Source: an uncultured Porphyromonadaceae bacterium
Lineage (GTDB): Bacteria; Bacteroidota; Bacteroidia; Bacteroidales; Muribaculaceae
NCBI GenBank assembly: GCA_902461565.1
Contig: CABPYL010000043.1
Location: 1-23,370, forward strand
DNA length: 23,370 bases
Direction of reading: 5' to 3'
In this document: positions 16,701-22,777 of the stretch, piece after piece
How positions within the stretch are numbered: the first letter of the stretch is position 1
Layout: every line of letters starts with the position of its first letter
The notes under the pieces: model-generated
Database searches by the model: none
What the model was told of the DNA's origin: nothing
What the model saw: the letters and a program-made list of their open reading frames with translations, nothing else
Made by a program: the position numbers and the translations under genes

Positions 16701-16809
16701 ATATTTTTTGATGTATTGACTGGTTATACGCGGTGTTTTTCCGCATAGTACTGATTATTGGACGCAAAAAATTCCGAAAAATTTCGCGTGTGGCCGACAA
16801 AATTTACCG

Positions 16810-17583
16810 CTATTCGGCAATATACTCTTTTACAGATAATTGCGCTCCGTCAAAAACAGCATATGTACTCCGGTCTATCCAGTTGCCGAGCACCACAAGG
16901 CGACACGATGGCGTAACCGGCTTATCGACCACGATATGCAGATGGCCGATAATAACATAACGCAGATCGGGCTGGAGCATGGATATCCTGCGGGCCTCGT
17001 CCTCGGCTGCGCAAAGGCCGTTTTCAACAATTTTGGGATTGGGCTTGCGTTCGGCACCCTTGCGGCTGTGCGAACTCCATCCGTAGGCAAAGGGCATTGT
17101 CCACCGCGGATGAATTCCTGCATACAGCCATTGGCAAAAACGGTTGTGGAATACCGCGCGCAGCATCCGGTAGCCCAGCGGCTGCCAGCCGAAATCATCG
17201 CCGTGGCCCAGAAAGAAAAGAGTGCTGTCTATACGTCGTTCTATCCCTCCGTTTTTCGCATCTATAACCTCGATGCCTATCTGGGTCTGCACATAATCGA
17301 ACAGCCATATATCGTGATTGCCGGTGAACCATACAATCTCTATGCCGGCATCGGCCATGCGTGCCAGCTGCCCGAAAAAACGGACGTAGCCCCTGGGCAC
17401 TACAGAGCGGTACTCGAACCAGTAGTCGAGCACATCGCCGAGCAGATAAACGGCACGGGCATCGTTCTCTATGCTGCGCAGAAAAGATACAACACGATTC
17501 TCATGCGCTCTGGGATCGGCGATATAGCTCGCCCCCAGGTGCATGTCGCTAAGAAAATATGTATTCCGGCGCTGTTGTGTCAT
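16810..17583 (-). CDS. lpxH: UDP-2,3-diacylglucosamine diphosphatase (LpxH-type metallophosphoesterase)
   Basis: Peripheral inner-membrane enzyme of 257 aa that hydrolyses UDP-2,3-diacylglucosamine to lipid X and UMP, the fourth step of lipid A synthesis. It shows the calcineurin-like metal site in order: SDMH (Asp13, His15), GDVLD (Asp50, Asp53), GNHD (Asn89, His90), GHGDD (His127) and GHLH (His214, His216). The FLSDMHLGA start and the YVIIGHLH-to-VVLGNW ending are LpxH-like. I start at ATG 17583, which overlaps the previous stop by 4 nt (ATGA); the upstream GTG extension only adds out-of-frame-derived residues. Coupling to a Fe-S assembly gene is notable but the enzyme uses Mn, not Fe-S. 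A broader metallophosphoesterase is a less likely alternative. Confidence 0.88.
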   Translation of the reverse strand: MTQQRRNTYFLSDMHLGASYIADPRAHENRVVSFLRSIENDARAVYLLGDVLDYWFEYRSVVPRGYVRFFGQLARMADAGIEIVWFTGNHDIWLFDYVQTQIGIEVIDAKNGGIERRIDSTLFFLGHGDDFGWQPLGYRMLRAVFHNRFCQWLYAGIHPRWTMPFAYGWSSHSRKGAERKPNPKIVENGLCAAEDEARRISMLQPDLRYVIIGHLHIVVDKPVTPSCRLVVLGNWIDRSTYAVFDGAQLSVKEYIAE

Positions 17584-17900
17584 AGGAGACCAAGCTCCAG
17601 TTTGGCTTCCTCGCTCATCATGTCCTGAGTCCACTCAGGCTCGAACACGATGTTCACGTTCACTTTTGTAACGCCCTCGATGCTTTCCAGTTTTGTGCGC
17701 ACATCCTCTATGATAAAGTCGGCCATAGGACAGTTCGGAGCCGTGAGAGTGATATCCACGTCAAGCTCGCCGTCGTCCTTGAGGTCGATTTTATAAACAA
17801 GGCCGAGGCTGTAGATGTCTACGGGTATTTCGGGGTCGTAGACGGTGCGGAGCAGCTCCACGACTTTTTCTTCTACTTTGAGTTTTTCTTCGGGTGTCAT
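17580..17900 (-). CDS. MIP18/DUF59 family iron-sulfur cluster assembly protein (SufT-like)
   Basis: Small cytoplasmic protein of 106 aa. DPEIPVDIYSLGLVYKI (residues 22-38) and the TLTAPNCPMAD motif with Cys57 define the MIP18/PaaD/SufT family, which helps mature or insert Fe-S clusters. The length fits stand-alone members of the family. I use ATG 17900; the reading frame runs open upstream for 74 more codons, but that part is low-complexity basic sequence across the promoter and the neighbouring AraC-type gene. It leads a two-gene unit with lpxH (4-nt overlap). The promoter -7 element ends only 4 nt before the ATG, so the mRNA is probably leaderless. Confidence 0.9.
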   Translation of the reverse strand: MTPEEKLKVEEKVVELLRTVYDPEIPVDIYSLGLVYKIDLKDDGELDVDITLTAPNCPMADFIIEDVRTKLESIEGVTKVNVNIVFEPEWTQDMMSEEAKLELGLL

Positions 17901-17904
17901 GGCG

Positions 17905-17935
17905 CAAAGGTAATCATTAATTTTCAATCCGCAAT
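17905..17935 (-). promoter_or_regulatory. Promoter of the sufT-like/lpxH operon, probably leaderless
   Basis: On the minus strand ATTG (17935-17932), a 19-nt spacer and TACCTTTG (17912-17905) are followed by CGCC and then the ATG. With the usual distance from this element, transcription would start at or within about one base of the start codon. Confidence 0.7.
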
Positions 17936-17965
17936 GCAGCCCCAGGAACGCCGGGGCATCGCGGC

Positions 17966-18346
17966 CTATTTCCCGGCCAGATATTGCCTGCGGTACTGAC
18001 CTGGGGTAACACCGTTCATCACGGCCAGGAATGTTCTGTGAAACGAACTGTGCGACGAAAAGCCACACTGCATGGCAACATCGCCGATTGGCGCGTGCGC
18101 GTCGGCAAGCAGCAGCGAGCACGCGTATGCTATGCGCCTGTCGCGAACATATTCCTGAAAACTTTTGCCGAAACCGTTGTTGAACACTCTTGAAATATAA
18201 GTGCGGTTAAGATCGATGGCGCGAGTAACATCGAGCAGTTTCAGACGTGGATCGAGATATGGTTTTTCCTCGTCCATCCATTTGTCGATGGCGAGCATAT
18301 AATCCTTTATAAGGCTGTTGAAATGTGTTGTAGTTTCGTCGGACAT
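17966..18346 (-). CDS. Small AraC-family transcriptional regulator (DNA-binding domain only)
   Basis: Predicted DNA-binding regulator of 126 aa consisting almost only of the AraC/XylS double helix-turn-helix. HTH1 lies around residues 38-60 (LLDVTRAIDLNRTYISRVFN). The connecting helix is GKSFQEYVRDRRIAYA, and HTH2 is at about 88-108 (IGDVAMQCGFSSHSSFHRTF), ending in GVTPGQYRR. No sensor domain is present, so it resembles MarA/SoxS-sized regulators or the output end of a split sensor. I chose ATG 18346; a GTG six codons earlier is possible. No neighbouring gene gives away its target; the downstream sufT-like operon has its own promoter. Confidence 0.85.
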   Translation of the reverse strand: MSDETTTHFNSLIKDYMLAIDKWMDEEKPYLDPRLKLLDVTRAIDLNRTYISRVFNNGFGKSFQEYVRDRRIAYACSLLLADAHAPIGDVAMQCGFSSHSSFHRTFLAVMNGVTPGQYRRQYLAGK

Positions 18347-18550
18347 AACTGTCGTCGTTTTCACCGCACCACGGCGGCGGGGTTGTAAATGGTTATAAAT
18401 GTAAAGTGGGCAATCCTCGAAATCGCATTTTGCAGTAATAAGGCAGCTGGCTCTGCTTTACAAATCCGGTTGATGATTTTCATCGCGATTAGAAGTTAAT
18501 TTACGGTATGTAAAAAGATTAAACGATTGTGAGGATGGTTATTCGGGGTG

Positions 18551-18578
18551 CAAATTTATATCATTTGATTGTTTCGTA
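18551..18578 (-). promoter_or_regulatory. Candidate promoter of the AraC-type gene
   Basis: TAAATTTG (18558-18551, minus strand) fits the TAnnTTTG element. The -33 region is only a T-run about 19 nt upstream. It implies an unusually long leader of about 200 nt. Confidence 0.4.
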
Positions 18579-18675
18579 AAAATTGTTTTGTACGAACTGT
18601 AAAAGGACGGTGTTAATAAACAATAAATTTTGTTAAGCCGGCATGAACACACCCCTACATCACGCCGTATATACA

Positions 18676-18714
18676 GAAAAGCCACCACAGGAGCACTTCT
18701 GTCCTGCGGTGGCT
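18676..18714 (-). terminator. Intrinsic terminator of nadB
   Basis: A 13-bp stem with one mismatch (18680-18692 pairs with 18702-18714) and a 9-nt loop is followed on the minus strand by TTTTCTGT. It begins about 38 nt after the nadB stop. Confidence 0.8.
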
Positions 18715-18751
18715 GTTGTTACAGTTCTATATGATGCGCCGCGCCGGAATA

Positions 18752-20338
18752 TTACAGTTCCAGCTGTTTTTCGCGCGGCGGATAGTCGATCGTGTAGTGC
18801 AACCCGCGCGACTCGCGACGCTCCTTGGCCTGGCGCATGATAAGGTAGCCCACATTAATAATATTGCGCAGCTCGCAAATCTCGCGGGAGGCCTTCGAGC
18901 ACTTGAAAAGACGCTCTGTTTCCTCGTAGAGGATGTCGAGGCGGTTCCAGGCGCGATCCAGTCGCAGATTGGAGCGCACAATACCCACGTAGTAACCCAT
19001 AATCTGGTTCACCTCGCGGATACTCTGGGTTATAAGCACCATTTCCTCGTTGTGCTGCGTACCTTCGTCGTTCCACGCCGGCACGTCGGTGCGCAGACCG
19101 ATATGGGGGACTTCCTGCATAGCGTGTTTTGCAGCGGCGTCGGCATAGACTACCGCCTCGATAAGCGAATTGGAGGCCAGACGGTTACCGCCGTGCAGAC
19201 CGGTACATGAGCACTCGCCCAGGGCATAGAGATGTTTGATAGACGATTCGCCATTCAGGTCCACACGGATACCTCCGCAAAGGTAGTGGGCGGCAGGAGC
19301 CACCGGAATATAGTCCTTGGTGATGTCTATTCCCAGCGAGAGACACTTGGCGTATATGTTGGGGAAATGTTTTTTGGTTTCCTCGGGGTCCTTGTGGGTA
19401 ACGTCGAGATATACATGGTCATCGCCGTGCAGTTTCATTTCCGAGTCGATAGCGCGAGCGACAATGTCGCGTGGCGCCAGCGACAGACGCGGATCGTATT
19501 TGTGCATGAATTCCTCGCCCTTGAGGTTGCGGAGCACGGCGCCGTAGCCGCGCATAGCCTCCGTGATAAGGAACGAGGGGCGGTCGCCGGGATGATAGAG
19601 CGCCGTGGGATGGAATTGTATGAATTCCATATCGGAAACGGTGCCCTTGGCACGGTAGACCATCGCGATACCGTCGCCAGTGGCCACAAGGGGGTTGGTG
19701 GTGGTCTGGTAAACGGCTCCACAGCCGCCGGTAGCCATTACCGTAACCTTGCTCAGGAAGGTGTCTACCCTGCTATTCGGGATATCGAGCACATACGCGC
19801 CGTAGCAGGTTATGTCCGGCGTGCGGCGGGTAACTATTTTGCCCAGATGGTGCTGGGTAATGATTTCAATGGCGAAGTGATGTTCAAATACATCGATGTT
19901 CGGAGAATTCTTCACAGCTTTTATAAGGCTGTCCTGAATCTCGAATCCTGTGTTGTCGGCATGGTGCAGGATACGGAACTCGCTGTGGCCGCCTTCGCGG
20001 TGCAGGTCGAAACCACCGTCGGCGTTCTTGTCGAAATCCACGCCCCAGCTTATCAGTTCGTGAATCTGCGCCGGAGCGCCTTTCACCACCTTTTCCACAG
20101 CCTTGGGGTCGCTGAGCCAGTCGCCGGCAACCATAGTGTCGTGAATGTGTTTGTCAAAATCGTCTACTTCGAGATTGGTAACGGAAGCGACGCCGCCCTG
20201 AGCGAGAGCTGTATTTGCCTCGTCGAGTGTTGTTTTGCACACCAGAGCGACTTTTCCGCCTTCGCGGGCAACTTTAAGGGCAAAGCTCATGCCGGCAATG
20301 CCCGAGCCTATCACAAGATAGTCGTATTCGTATGTCAT
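18752..20338 (-). CDS. nadB: L-aspartate oxidase (NAD biosynthesis)
   Basis: Cytoplasmic FAD enzyme of 528 aa that oxidises L-aspartate to iminoaspartate, the first step of de novo NAD synthesis. The N-terminal dinucleotide-binding motif is VIGSGIAGMSFALKVA. It is followed by ANTALAQGGVASV, the active-site region HREGGHSEFRILH, the MATGGCGAVYQTTTNP segment, MEFIQFHPTALYHPG, the APRDIVARAI block and HYLCGGIRVDLNG. ALGECSCTGLHGGNRLASNS completes the FAD site. The C-terminal helical domain is complete and the length is normal. It is a single gene with its own promoter and terminator; nadA and nadC are not adjacent, although they often are in other Bacteroidetes. Succinate dehydrogenase flavoprotein is excluded by the NadB-type motifs and the absence of sdh neighbours. 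Confidence 0.96.
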   Translation of the reverse strand: MTYEYDYLVIGSGIAGMSFALKVAREGGKVALVCKTTLDEANTALAQGGVASVTNLEVDDFDKHIHDTMVAGDWLSDPKAVEKVVKGAPAQIHELISWGVDFDKNADGGFDLHREGGHSEFRILHHADNTGFEIQDSLIKAVKNSPNIDVFEHHFAIEIITQHHLGKIVTRRTPDITCYGAYVLDIPNSRVDTFLSKVTVMATGGCGAVYQTTTNPLVATGDGIAMVYRAKGTVSDMEFIQFHPTALYHPGDRPSFLITEAMRGYGAVLRNLKGEEFMHKYDPRLSLAPRDIVARAIDSEMKLHGDDHVYLDVTHKDPEETKKHFPNIYAKCLSLGIDITKDYIPVAPAAHYLCGGIRVDLNGESSIKHLYALGECSCTGLHGGNRLASNSLIEAVVYADAAAKHAMQEVPHIGLRTDVPAWNDEGTQHNEEMVLITQSIREVNQIMGYYVGIVRSNLRLDRAWNRLDILYEETERLFKCSKASREICELRNIINVGYLIMRQAKERRESRGLHYTIDYPPREKQLEL

Positions 20339-20361
20339 TTCCTTTTATTTTAAGGTCGGCG

Positions 20362-20369
20362 CAAAGTTA
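20362..20369 (-). promoter_or_regulatory. -7 element of the nadB promoter
   Basis: TAACTTTG on the minus strand fits TAnnTTTG, 23 nt before the nadB ATG. I do not see a convincing -33 element. Confidence 0.55.
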
Positions 20370-20413
20370 ATAAATTTCAACTTTATTTCTATGAAAAACA
20401 CAGAAAAAAGGCG

Positions 20414-20421
20414 TACCTTTG
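20414..20421 (+). promoter_or_regulatory. -7 element of the MATE gene promoter, with leader hairpin
   Basis: TACCTTTG on the plus strand is a strong TAnnTTTG match, diverging from the nadB promoter. The ~43-nt leader contains a 6-bp GC-rich stem GCCGCA / TGCGGC (20434-20439 with 20448-20453) ending 14 nt before the ATG. No good -33 element is visible. Confidence 0.6.
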
Positions 20422-20467
20422 CAGCCACAGAACGCCGCAGCGCGAGTTGCGGCACAAAGGGCTACCA

Positions 20468-21835
20468 ATGGATAAAAGCAAATCGAATCAGATAGACATG
20501 CTCAACGGCAACCTTACGCGGGCAATGCTCACGTTCGCGCTGCCGCTTATCGCCACAGGCATGCTGCAACAATCATTCAATTCGGTGGATATCGCCGTGG
20601 CCGGACGCTTCGCAGGGCACGGAGCGCTTGCTGCCGTAGGATGCAACGGCCCCGTGATAGGCTTGATAATAAACATGTTCCTCGGTCTGGCCGTAGGTGT
20701 CAATGTCGTTATAGCCAACTACATAGGCCAGCGCAACAGCGAGCGCGTGAAGCGCACCGTAGGAGCGGCCATGTTCATGTCCGTCATATGCGGACTCCTA
20801 ATGATGAGTGTGGCATTGTTCGTCTCGCGCCCCGTGCACCGCTTGCTTGGCACACCCGAGGATGTTATGGACCAAGCCGTCAGATATCTGCAGATCATGG
20901 GCTACGGCATGCCGTTCATGATTGTATATAACTTCGGCGCCGCCGTCCTGCGAAGCATCGGCGACACAAAACGCCCTTTCTACATCCTCGTTATTACCGG
21001 CATTCTGAATGTCGGTTTCAATTTCCTTTTCGTTGTCGGCTTCCACATGGGCGTGGCCGGCGTAGCATGGGGTACCGTGATATCCACAGCCTTGAATGCC
21101 GCCGCGATAGTATACCTTTTGCTCCGCAAAGGCGGCGACGTTACCCTGTTCCCGTCGCTTATACGCCCCTATCGCCACGAAACAGTAAAAATATGTAAAA
21201 TCGGTATTCCTGCCGGATTGCAGACAACTGTTTTCGCTCTCTCTAACGTGTTCATCCTCTCGGCCATCAATACTTTCGGCACGGCTGGCGCAGCCGGCTC
21301 GGCTGCGGCCCTGAACTTCGAATTCTACACCTATTTCGTGATATCGGCTTTCGCCCAGACCGCAACAGCCTTTACCGGCCAAAATTACGGTGCCAATCAG
21401 ATAGCGCGTATCCGCCGCATTTTCCGGCTCAGCCTCACAATGTCACTGATAGCCACAGCGGTGATGGTGCTCATAATACTTTGGCAGCGGGATCTGTTCC
21501 TGCTTGCCTTCACCGACGAGCCGGAAGTGTTACGTTACGCCGGCGTGCGCGTCTGCGTTGTTCTGGGCTTCCAGATAATAGCCTGCTACTACGAATGCGC
21601 CGGCGGCACCATGCGCGGCATGGGCCATTCCATGACACCGGCAGTAATCACCATTGTCGGCACCTGTGTGCTGCGTCTGCTATGGGTATATTTCTTCCCA
21701 TACCAAGGTTCGTTCGGTGCCCTGCTGGCAGTATACCCCGTTTCCTGGATTCTTACAGACATAATGATGTACATAGCCATGCGCCGCATCGTCCGCCGCC
21801 TCCCCGGCTGGTCCCCCGCGCATACAGCCGCATAA
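20468..21835 (+). CDS. MATE family multidrug efflux transporter
   Basis: Inner-membrane antiporter of 455 aa with about twelve transmembrane helices in two MatE halves. The first half begins ALPLIATGMLQQSFNSVDIA and includes GRFAGHGALAAVG and VGVNVVIANYIGQRN. It also holds GYGMPFMIVYNFGAAVLRSI-GDTKRP, the usual MATE loop. The second half begins near KICKIGIPAGLQTTVFALSN and ends with CAGGTMRGMGHSM and TDIMMYIAMRR. It exchanges Na+ or H+ for drugs or metabolites in characterised members; the substrate cannot be told from the sequence. I start at ATG 20468; the upstream TTG would lie in the leader hairpin. It is divergent from nadB and stands alone. Confidence 0.94.
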   Translation: MDKSKSNQIDMLNGNLTRAMLTFALPLIATGMLQQSFNSVDIAVAGRFAGHGALAAVGCNGPVIGLIINMFLGLAVGVNVVIANYIGQRNSERVKRTVGAAMFMSVICGLLMMSVALFVSRPVHRLLGTPEDVMDQAVRYLQIMGYGMPFMIVYNFGAAVLRSIGDTKRPFYILVITGILNVGFNFLFVVGFHMGVAGVAWGTVISTALNAAAIVYLLLRKGGDVTLFPSLIRPYRHETVKICKIGIPAGLQTTVFALSNVFILSAINTFGTAGAAGSAAALNFEFYTYFVISAFAQTATAFTGQNYGANQIARIRRIFRLSLTMSLIATAVMVLIILWQRDLFLLAFTDEPEVLRYAGVRVCVVLGFQIIACYYECAGGTMRGMGHSMTPAVITIVGTCVLRLLWVYFFPYQGSFGALLAVYPVSWILTDIMMYIAMRRIVRRLPGWSPAHTAA

Positions 21836-21849
21836 CAACATGCAATAAA

Positions 21850-21898
21850 ATGGCCTTCGGCCATAAATCTATCTAACCGGGGACACTTGCGTCTCCGG
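21850..21898. terminator. Two hairpins after the MATE gene
   Basis: ATGGCC / GGCCAT with a TTC loop (21850-21864) is followed by a stem of eight pairs including one G-T (21877-21884 with 21891-21898). Neither has a U-tract on the plus strand; the first has TTTTATT on the minus strand side. They are possible 3'-end structures of the MATE mRNA. Confidence 0.35.
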
Positions 21899-22053
21899 AA
21901 AGCCATCGACCAGATACACAATCACGGAGGGATCACTCAAACGGATTGCGGACTCAGTAACCTAACCTCTCCGGACAACAGCGTTAATCATGTAAGCAGA
22001 TTTTAATTATATAATGTTAAAAACGTCCATCTTTATATACCTAATCGACAAAA

Positions 22054-22085
22054 ATTGGGATAATTAAAAAATATTATTAATTTTG
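22054..22085 (+). promoter_or_regulatory. Promoter pointing into the gene-free region
   Basis: ATTG (22054-22057), a 20-nt spacer and TAATTTTG (22078-22085) have the same layout as the efp promoter. No protein gene follows it within 450 nt, so it would produce an RNA starting near 22090. Confidence 0.6.
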
Positions 22086-22247
22086 CACCGCAGACCGAAA
22101 CGCGGAAGCCCGGCCAGGGCAAAGCGGGAGGGTCAGCAGACATATTACGAAAAGCGTTTATCGACGTTCTTTCTTGACTTTTCGAAATCTGGAAAATTTC
22201 TATATATGTTCGTAATCACACTGATTATCAGTAATATTTGCAGATTG

Positions 22248-22267
22248 TAGTGTACTAATAGTGTACT
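22248..22267 (+). repeat. Tandem 9-bp repeat with 11-bp period
   Basis: TAGTGTACT occurs twice, separated by AA, so both copies face the same side of the helix. It resembles a double operator or recombinase/replication-protein binding site. No protein gene directly follows; a 7-codon frame beginning at 22278 is too short to support. Confidence 0.6.
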
Positions 22268-22338
22268 TTGACAGAAGATGGCGGCAAGCCGGAGCAAATG
22301 AATTTAAAATAATTGTCATCCGTTAAAGATTTTTAACT

Positions 22339-22357
22339 GCGCCGATTTGCGCCTTTT
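22339..22357 (+). terminator. Weak intrinsic terminator in the gene-free region
   Basis: A 4-bp GCGC/GCGC stem with a 6-nt loop is followed by CTTTT on the plus strand, and is preceded by an AT-only stem GTTAAA/TTTAAC (22322-22337). It is plausible as the 3' end of the candidate RNA, but the stem is short. Confidence 0.3.
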
Positions 22358-22488
22358 ATCACCATTATCTTTATATTCTATGCTCCTTCCTCTTTAGATT
22401 TCCCAACCTATATTATCTTACCATGGCTTCTCTACTCAGTGAGAAGACGGTTTTATACTCTTGGAATAAGCAGAAACTTCATTTGGCT

Positions 22489-22519
22489 ATTGCGGACTGA
22501 AATATTTTCATTAATTTTG
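22489..22519 (+). promoter_or_regulatory. Promoter of the HTH/type III restriction operon
   Basis: ATTG (22489-22492), a 19-nt spacer and TAATTTTG (22512-22519) form a Bacteroidetes-type promoter. The leader would be about 13 nt. An inverted repeat GACTG / CAGTC (22495-22499, 22520-22524) brackets the -7 element and could be an operator for the HTH protein that follows. Confidence 0.6.
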
Positions 22520-22538
22520 CAGTCAAAGAATTTATGTT

Positions 22539-22754
22539 ATGATTGAAAGGATAAATCGAATAAAAGTAGTTTTGGCAGAAAAACAAAAGACTAATAAATG
22601 GCTGGCTTCTGAGTTAGGCATAAATCCATCGACTGTTTCAAAGTGGTGTACAAACTCTTCACAGCCTGATATTGCATTATTGGTTAAGATTGCAAAAATA
22701 CTTGATGTTGAATTAGATGAATTGCTGAATAAGGAATTCGTAGAATCTATATAG
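22539..22754 (+). CDS. XRE-family helix-turn-helix regulator of the restriction locus
   Basis: Small DNA-binding protein of 71 aa. The helix-turn-helix spans about residues 18-45 (WLASELGINPSTVSKWCTNS), followed by QPDIALLVKIAKILDVELDELL, the standard Cro/C1-type tail. It is nothing but the HTH domain, the size of restriction-modification controller (C) proteins. Its stop lies 23 nt before the type III Res gene, so the two are probably one operon. Its codon use and AT-rich composition match the Res gene and differ from the MATE gene on the left, suggesting joint acquisition. A role in timing restriction expression is inferred from this arrangement. Confidence 0.85.
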   Translation: MIERINRIKVVLAEKQKTNKWLASELGINPSTVSKWCTNSSQPDIALLVKIAKILDVELDELLNKEFVESI

Positions 22755-22777
22755 TCGTTTATTCTTTATAGTATCTT

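Larger units (their letters stand above)
18347..18751. other. Intergenic region between the AraC-type gene and nadB
   Basis: About 400 bp without a credible protein gene. It holds the nadB terminator at its right end and a candidate minus-strand promoter near 18551-18558. Between that promoter and the AraC-type ATG lies a ~200-nt leader with several short, unconvincing inverted repeats. I found no RNA family signature. Confidence 0.6.
22090..22357 (+). ncRNA. Candidate structured non-coding RNA of unknown type
   Basis: This runs from the predicted start of the promoter at 22054-22085 to the weak terminator at 22339-22357, about 265 nt. The first 50 nt are GC-rich in an AT-rich setting and can form GCCC/GGGC (22108-22120) enclosed by GACC/GGTC (22093-22096 with 22131-22134). 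Two further pairings exclude each other: ATTACGAA with TTCGTAAT (22144-22151, 22209-22216), and CGAAAAG with CTTTTCG (22148-22154, 22178-22184). I do not recognise tmRNA, RNase P, 6S or SRP RNA motifs. It may instead be the leftover control region of a lost gene such as an integrase. Confidence 0.3.
21836..22538. other. Gene-free region between the MATE gene and the restriction locus
   Basis: About 700 bp with no credible protein-coding frame on either strand. From left to right it shows a 6-bp stem with TTC loop just after the MATE gene (21850-21864), an 8-bp stem (21877-21898), an AT-rich stretch with a promoter (22054-22085), a GC-rich block (22090-22140), several overlapping inverted repeats, a tandem 9-bp repeat (22248-22267), a weak terminator (22339-22357) and a 6-bp stem CTTCTC/GAGAAG (22427-22446). 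Composition changes from GC-rich chromosome-like sequence to AT-rich sequence here. It could be an RNA gene or a boundary of an acquired segment. Confidence 0.55.

Noticed and set aside
17901..18122. 74-codon N-terminal extension of the SufT-like protein
   Set aside because: It reads through the promoter and the AraC-type gene in another frame, with no family similarity before MTPEEKL.
19232..20353. 373-aa plus-strand open frame
   Set aside because: It is the antisense of nadB; NadB motifs are complete and this frame has none.
22278..22301. 7-codon frame MAASRSK after the tandem repeat
   Set aside because: It is too short to support as a gene; it could be a leader peptide or a truncated start, but nothing confirms this.
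21945..22498. 10-bp direct repeat ATTGCGGACT (21945-21954 and 22489-22498) as att-like sites
   Set aside because: A 10-mer shared within several hundred bases is not rare enough, and the second copy overlaps the promoter -33 element.
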